17,186 nucleotides of DNA. Origin: Lysobacterales bacterium. GTDB taxonomy: Bacteria > Pseudomonadota > Gammaproteobacteria > Xanthomonadales > SZUA-36. The position numbers were made by a program, and so were the translations under genes. The stretch lies in NCBI GenBank assembly GCA_013213875.1, contig JABSSV010000032.1:1-17186 (forward strand), given 5' to 3'. Shown here piece by piece: positions 13,132 to 17,186 of this stretch (the stretch's first letter is position 1; each line of letters begins with the position of its first letter). The notes under the pieces are model-generated. The model did not search any database. It was not told the DNA's origin and saw only the letters and a list, made by a program, of their open reading frames with translations.

Positions 13132-16050
13132 ATGTCTGATCAGACCGCAAATGAAGGACCGCTTCACGCTCTGGAGAATGCCGAGGAATTCATCGCCCGG
13201 CACATCGGACCGGGTGAGGAAGATATCCGGCGAATGCTGCAAACCGTTGGGGCGCCCTCGCTGGACGACCTGACCGAGAGCACCCTGCCACCGGCCATTC
13301 AGCAAAGGGAAGCGCTGGATCTGGCACCGGCCCGCAGTGAACATGCGACGCTCGCGCGCCTGCGAGAGCTGGCGCAGGAAAATCAGCTTCGGCACAACAT
13401 GATCGGTCTGGGCTATGCGGAGACCATCACACCGCCCGTGATTCAGCGCAACGTGCTGGAGAATCCCGGCTGGTATACCGCCTACACACCCTATCAGGCA
13501 GAGATTTCCCAGGGCCGACTGGAGGCACTGCTGAATTTCCAGACCATGATTACGGACCTGACCGGCATGGAACTGGCCAATGCCTCCCTGCTGGATGAGG
13601 CCACCGCCGCCGCCGAAGCCATGGCGCAGCTCAAACGCATCAACCGTCGCAATAAAAGCCCGCGCTTTCTGGTCGATGCGCAGGTGCTGCCCCAGACGCT
13701 GGACGTGCTGCGCATTCGAGCGGAGCATTTTGGCTTTGAGATCGTTGTGGGCGAAGCGGCGGAACTGCTGGCCGCCGGCGATGCTTTCGGCATGCTGCTC
13801 CAGTATCCCGGCGCACAGGGTGAGGTGCGTGATCTGGAGCCCCTGATCGCTCAGGCGGCAGCGCAGAATACGCTCACCGTGGTGGCCGCGGATCTGCTCA
13901 GCCTGGTGCTTTTGAAGGCACCGGGCGCCATGGGCGCAGACATTGTGGTGGGCAGCTCACAACGCTTCGGTGTACCCCTGTGTTTCGGCGGACCCCATGC
14001 GGCCTTCTATGCCACCCGGGATGCGCACAAACGCACCATGCCCGGGCGCGTCATCGGCGTCTCCGTTGACCGCCATGGCAAACCGGCATTGCGCATGGCG
14101 CTGCAAACCCGCGAGCAGCATATCCGCCGTGACAAGGCCACCAGTAACATCTGCACCGCGCAGGCGCTGCTGGCCGTGATGGCCAGCATGTACGCCGTTT
14201 ATCACGGTCCCGGTGGCCTGCAGCGCATCGCCCGTCGGATTCACCGACAGACGCAGCTGCTCGCTGATGGTCTTGAGACGCTGGGCTACACACTACGCCA
14301 CGCCAGTTACTTCGACACGCTGTGCGTGGAAACCGGAACGCAGACGGACGCGTTGCTGGCCGCCGCTGATGCGGCGGGCATCAATCTGCGCCGCGTGGAC
14401 GAAAACACCCTGGGCATCAGCGTGGGGGAAAGCACCACGCGGGAGCATCTGAACGCACTTTTCGCGGTCTTTTGCGGTCCCCAGCAGTCCTGCCCGGAGC
14501 TGGGCGCACTGGACCGGCAACTTGACGCTGATACGCAGGCCTTGCCTGACGAACTCCAGCGGAGCGGCGCCCTGCTGGCCCATGACATCTTCCGTATTCA
14601 CCATTCGGAGACGGAGATGCTGCGCTATCTGAAGCGCTTGGAAAACCGGGATCTGTCTCTGGCGCACGCGATGATTCCGCTCGGTTCCTGCACCATGAAA
14701 CTGAATGCGACCACGGAAATGGTGCCGGTGACCTGGCCCGAGTTCGCACAGATTCATCCCTTTGCGCCGGACAGTCAGGTCCAGGGCTATCGGAAGATGA
14801 TTGCCGAACTGGAACGTATGCTGGTGGTATGCACCGGCTACGATGCCGTATTACTCCAGCCCAATGCCGGCTCGCAGGGTGAATATGCCGGTTTGCTGGC
14901 GATCCGTGGCTATCACGACGCGCGTGGAGACCAGCATCGCAATATTTGTCTCATTCCCTCCTCGGCCCACGGCACTAACCCTGCCAGTGCTGCCATGGCG
15001 GGTATGAAAATCGTGGTGGTCAAATGCGACGACAATGGCAACGTGGATGTGGACGAACTGCGTGCCAAGGCCGAAGAGTATAGCGATCAGTTGGCGGCGC
15101 TCATGATCACCTATCCGTCCACGCACGGCGTTTATGAAGAACAGGTGCGGGATATTTGCGATCTGATTCACGCCCATGGCGGCCAGGTCTATCTGGATGG
15201 CGCCAACCTGAATGCGCTGGTAGGTCTGGCCGGTCCCGGCCAGTTCGGCGCGGACTGCTCGCATTTGAATTTGCACAAGACCTTCTGTATTCCCCACGGC
15301 GGCGGCGGTCCCGGCGTTGGTCCCTTATGCTGCGGCGAACACCTGGCCCCCTATCTGCCCGGCCATGGACTGGTGGATCTGGGCGGCACCCATGCCCGCA
15401 ACCACGCGGTGGCGGCGGCACCTTTCGGCAGCGCGGGCATTTTGCCCATCAGCTGGGCTTACATCACCATGATGGGACCAGCCGGTATGAAGAAGGCCAC
15501 TCAGGTCGCCATCCTGAGCGCCAACTACATCGCACGCCGCTTGGAAGGCGCCTATGACGTGCTCTATACGGGCCGGAACGGCCGCGTTGCCCACGAGTGC
15601 ATTATCGATCTGCGCCCCTTTAAACAGCAGTGCGGGATCAGTGAGGAGGACGTGGCCAAACGACTGATCGACTACGGCTTCCATGCCCCAACCATGAGCT
15701 TTCCGGTGCCCGGGACACTCATGATTGAGCCGACGGAAAGTGAATCACTGGCCGAATTGGACCGCTTCTGCGAGGCCATGCTGGCCATTCGGGAAGAAAT
15801 CAAGGCCGTCAACGATGGCCGCTGGCCAGAAGATGACAACCCGTTGGTGAATGCGCCCCACAATGCCACGGACCTGATCCGCAACTGGGAGCATCCTTAC
15901 GACCGCGGTTCCGCCCTGTTTCCCACTCAGGCCAGCTGGAACGCAAAATTCTGGCCCTTTGTTGCGCGGGTGGACAACGTGCATGGTGACCGCAACCTGG
16001 TCTGCTCCTGCCCGCCGCTGGATGTGTGGATGGATGAAGATGCTGCCTAG
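13132..16050 (+). CDS. gcvP: Glycine dehydrogenase (decarboxylating), P protein of the glycine cleavage system
   Basis: GcvP decarboxylates glycine with PLP and passes the aminomethyl group to the lipoyl arm of GcvH. The 972-aa protein is the single-chain form, close to the 957-residue E. coli enzyme. The N-terminal half begins with FIARHIGPGEEDIRRML and contains YTPYQAEISQGRLEALLNFQ. The C-terminal half contains LGSCTMKLN at about 517-525 and the PLP lysine Lys716 in NLHKTFCIPHGGGGPG. No frameshift or lost catalytic motif was seen. GGAG lies 7 nt before the ATG. Its partners gcvT and gcvH are not in the window, and I see no tandem glycine riboswitch in the 54 bp upstream. Transcription may come partly from the cox operon. 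Confidence 0.98.
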   Translation: MSDQTANEGPLHALENAEEFIARHIGPGEEDIRRMLQTVGAPSLDDLTESTLPPAIQQREALDLAPARSEHATLARLRELAQENQLRHNMIGLGYAETITPPVIQRNVLENPGWYTAYTPYQAEISQGRLEALLNFQTMITDLTGMELANASLLDEATAAAEAMAQLKRINRRNKSPRFLVDAQVLPQTLDVLRIRAEHFGFEIVVGEAAELLAAGDAFGMLLQYPGAQGEVRDLEPLIAQAAAQNTLTVVAADLLSLVLLKAPGAMGADIVVGSSQRFGVPLCFGGPHAAFYATRDAHKRTMPGRVIGVSVDRHGKPALRMALQTREQHIRRDKATSNICTAQALLAVMASMYAVYHGPGGLQRIARRIHRQTQLLADGLETLGYTLRHASYFDTLCVETGTQTDALLAAADAAGINLRRVDENTLGISVGESTTREHLNALFAVFCGPQQSCPELGALDRQLDADTQALPDELQRSGALLAHDIFRIHHSETEMLRYLKRLENRDLSLAHAMIPLGSCTMKLNATTEMVPVTWPEFAQIHPFAPDSQVQGYRKMIAELERMLVVCTGYDAVLLQPNAGSQGEYAGLLAIRGYHDARGDQHRNICLIPSSAHGTNPASAAMAGMKIVVVKCDDNGNVDVDELRAKAEEYSDQLAALMITYPSTHGVYEEQVRDICDLIHAHGGQVYLDGANLNALVGLAGPGQFGADCSHLNLHKTFCIPHGGGGPGVGPLCCGEHLAPYLPGHGLVDLGGTHARNHAVAAAPFGSAGILPISWAYITMMGPAGMKKATQVAILSANYIARRLEGAYDVLYTGRNGRVAHECIIDLRPFKQQCGISEEDVAKRLIDYGFHAPTMSFPVPGTLMIEPTESESLAELDRFCEAMLAIREEIKAVNDGRWPEDDNPLVNAPHNATDLIRNWEHPYDRGSALFPTQASWNAKFWPFVARVDNVHGDRNLVCSCPPLDVWMDEDAA

Positions 16051-16064
16051 CGCGGCCTGATGGG

Positions 16065-16088
16065 AACGGCCGGTGCTAACCGGCTGTT
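16065..16088. terminator. Hairpin after gcvP, possible terminator
   Basis: AACGGCCGGT and ACCGGCTGTT pair over 10 positions (one G-T wobble) around the loop GCTA, 14 bp after the gcvP stop. The next bases are CACCC rather than T residues, so it is not a canonical intrinsic terminator. It lies 26 bp before the DCC-family gene and could only partly stop transcription. Confidence 0.4.
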
Positions 16089-16114
16089 CACCCGCTTCGT
16101 GCGATCTTTAAACG

Positions 16115-16498
16115 GTGAGTGAGCTATCCCGCAATGCACCCCCGGAGCTGACCGTTTGGTATGACAGCACCTGTCCCCTGTGTCTGTGGGAAATCCGGTT
16201 CATGCGCCGGCTGGACCGACGGCAGGCCATCAATTTTGTCGATATCCTGAAGGACGAAGCCTGCCCCCTGGATCCCGCCGAACTGCTGGCACGATTTCAC
16301 GCGCGGGAAGCAGGCGGCGACATGCTGTCCGGCGCCGCGGCTTTCGCCGCCATGTGGCGTGCCATACCGCTGCTACGCCCGCTGGGCCTGGCCGCACGCT
16401 GGCGTCCCGTCGCCTGGCTGTTGGAACAGGCCTACCGCGGCTTTCTGCGCCTGCGCCCGGGGCTCCAGCGCCTTATGCGTCGAGCGCATCCAGAATGA
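16115..16498 (+). CDS. DCC-family (DUF393) thiol-disulfide oxidoreductase-like protein
   Basis: The 127-aa protein carries the family hallmark near its N-terminus, VWYDSTCPLCLWEIRFMRRLD, with Cys20 and Cys23 forming the CxxC pair. Later segments (INFVDILKDEA, then GGDMLSGAAAFAAMWRAIP) also follow the DUF393 pattern, in which a substrate-like G-x-A-A-F motif is common. Members are thought to be thioredoxin-like, but specific substrates are mostly unknown, and nothing here identifies one. The start is GTG 16115 with no clear ribosome site, so it may depend on readthrough from gcvP. Its last 26 nt overlap the end of the convergent lysA-type gene. Confidence 0.85.
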   Translation: MSELSRNAPPELTVWYDSTCPLCLWEIRFMRRLDRRQAINFVDILKDEACPLDPAELLARFHAREAGGDMLSGAAAFAAMWRAIPLLRPLGLAARWRPVAWLLEQAYRGFLRLRPGLQRLMRRAHPE

Positions 16499-17186
16499 CC
16501 TCCCGCGCCGGTTCGCGACGATTGTAGTGGGACGCCATGACCCGTCCGTAGGCACCGGCATTGGCAATCAAGAGCACGTCCCCCTCCTCGCTGGGCGGCA
16601 GATAGCGCTGCTCTCCCAGCACATCACCGGATTCACAGATGGGCCCCACCACCGTGTAGCATTCGGTGGACGGCAGCTCCGGGCGCGACAGATTAACCAT
16701 ATCGTGAAAAGCACCATAAAGCGCGGGTCGCAGCAGCGAGTTCATACCCACATCAGCGCCCAAATAGGCATACTGGGCTTTGGCCTTGATCTGGGTCACG
16801 CGTGCCAGCAGGACACCCGCTTCGGATACCAGATAACGCCCGGGTTCCAACCACAGTGAGACCTGCTCTGGCAGGTCCAGGGCAAGCAGTAAGTCATCCA
16901 GTTGGTCCAGGTCAAAGGGCGCCTCGTCACGCCGTTCAGGAACACCCAACCCGCCACCCAGATCGATGACCCGCACCTCGGGGAAATCCTTGAGTAGCGC
17001 GAGAAACTGCTCAAGCTGCTGCGCCCAGACCGAGGGATCACGCACGCCACTACCGCTGTGTGCATGCAGGCCTGTCACCCGGATATTTAAACGCTGGACC
17101 TGCTCCAGCACCGCCGGGATCTGGTGCAAGGGGATGCCGAATTTGGACGCCTCGCCCATGGTCACCACCTTGCGATGATGACCATG
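16473..17186 (-). CDS. lysA: Diaminopimelate decarboxylase domain, probably the C-terminal half of a fused aspartokinase-decarboxylase (5' end outside window)
   Basis: This enzyme decarboxylates meso-diaminopimelate to lysine using PLP. The visible 237 codons run off the right edge with the frame still open (HGHHRKVVTMGEASKFGI, 17133-17186). The PLP-barrel motifs HAHSGSG (about 17046-17066) and DLGGGLGV are present, as are LWLEPGRYLV and GPICESGD with the catalytic Cys at 16635-16637. The C-terminal YGRVMASHYNRREPA is near the stop. The wording of these motifs, especially GPICESGD and YGRVMAS-YN-REPA, matches from memory the decarboxylase part of the bifunctional aspartokinase/DAP decarboxylase of Xanthomonas better than ordinary LysA. 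The kinase half would lie outside the window, so the fusion is inferred. The 3' end overlaps the facing DCC-family gene by 26 nt. Confidence 0.85.
   Translation of the reverse strand, partial: HGHHRKVVTMGEASKFGIPLHQIPAVLEQVQRLNIRVTGLHAHSGSGVRDPSVWAQQLEQFLALLKDFPEVRVIDLGGGLGVPERRDEAPFDLDQLDDLLLALDLPEQVSLWLEPGRYLVSEAGVLLARVTQIKAKAQYAYLGADVGMNSLLRPALYGAFHDMVNLSRPELPSTECYTVVGPICESGDVLGEQRYLPPSEEGDVLLIANAGAYGRVMASHYNRREPAREVILDALDA

Noticed and set aside
1..17186. Mobile elements, CRISPR, tRNA/rRNA, defence or phage genes
   Set aside because: No transposase, integrase, repeat-spacer array, cloverleaf or defence domain was seen; almost all of the window is housekeeping genes.

Overview
The window is ordinary core chromosome from a GC-rich gammaproteobacterium. 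The evidence is a Pseudomonas-like aa3/caa3 cytochrome oxidase cluster, a PutA of the short two-enzyme type, a full-length GcvP and an ExeA/GspA-type ATPase. The lysine gene at the right edge resembles the decarboxylase half of the fused aspartokinase-decarboxylase seen in Xanthomonas and relatives. I cannot name a genus. No mobile element, CRISPR array, tRNA, rRNA or integration site was seen, and I did not find a convincing undescribed system.

Layout. Left arm, minus strand (1-4681): putA is followed 2 nt later by an ExeA/GspA-like ATPase gene that runs off the left edge. A 384-bp divergent intergenic region (4682-5065) probably carries both promoters. The plus-strand cytochrome oxidase block (5066-13077) holds coxB with a C-terminal cytochrome c, coxA, a 50-aa membrane microprotein, ctaG and coxC. 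A minus-strand DUF2909-type membrane protein gene follows behind a hairpin. Then come surf1, a Sco/thioredoxin-like membrane-anchored protein, ctaA and ctaB. Right arm: gcvP (13132-16050), a DCC-family thiol oxidoreductase gene (16115-16498), and a convergent, overlapping lysA-type gene that runs off the right edge.

How the genes work together. CoxB, CoxA and CoxC form the proton-pumping terminal oxidase. CtaB converts heme B to heme O and CtaA converts heme O to heme A for subunit I. Surf1 assists heme a insertion, CtaG delivers copper to CuB, and the 50-aa and 205-aa proteins are probable assembly factors. From memory, this gene order matches the Pseudomonas aeruginosa cox locus, except that no senC/sco gene follows ctaB. 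Instead gcvP starts 54 bp later. Five genes (the ATPase gene, putA, the DUF2909 gene, surf1 and the DCC gene) appear to use GTG starts. Several junctions overlap by 1, 4 or 40 nt, which suggests translational coupling.
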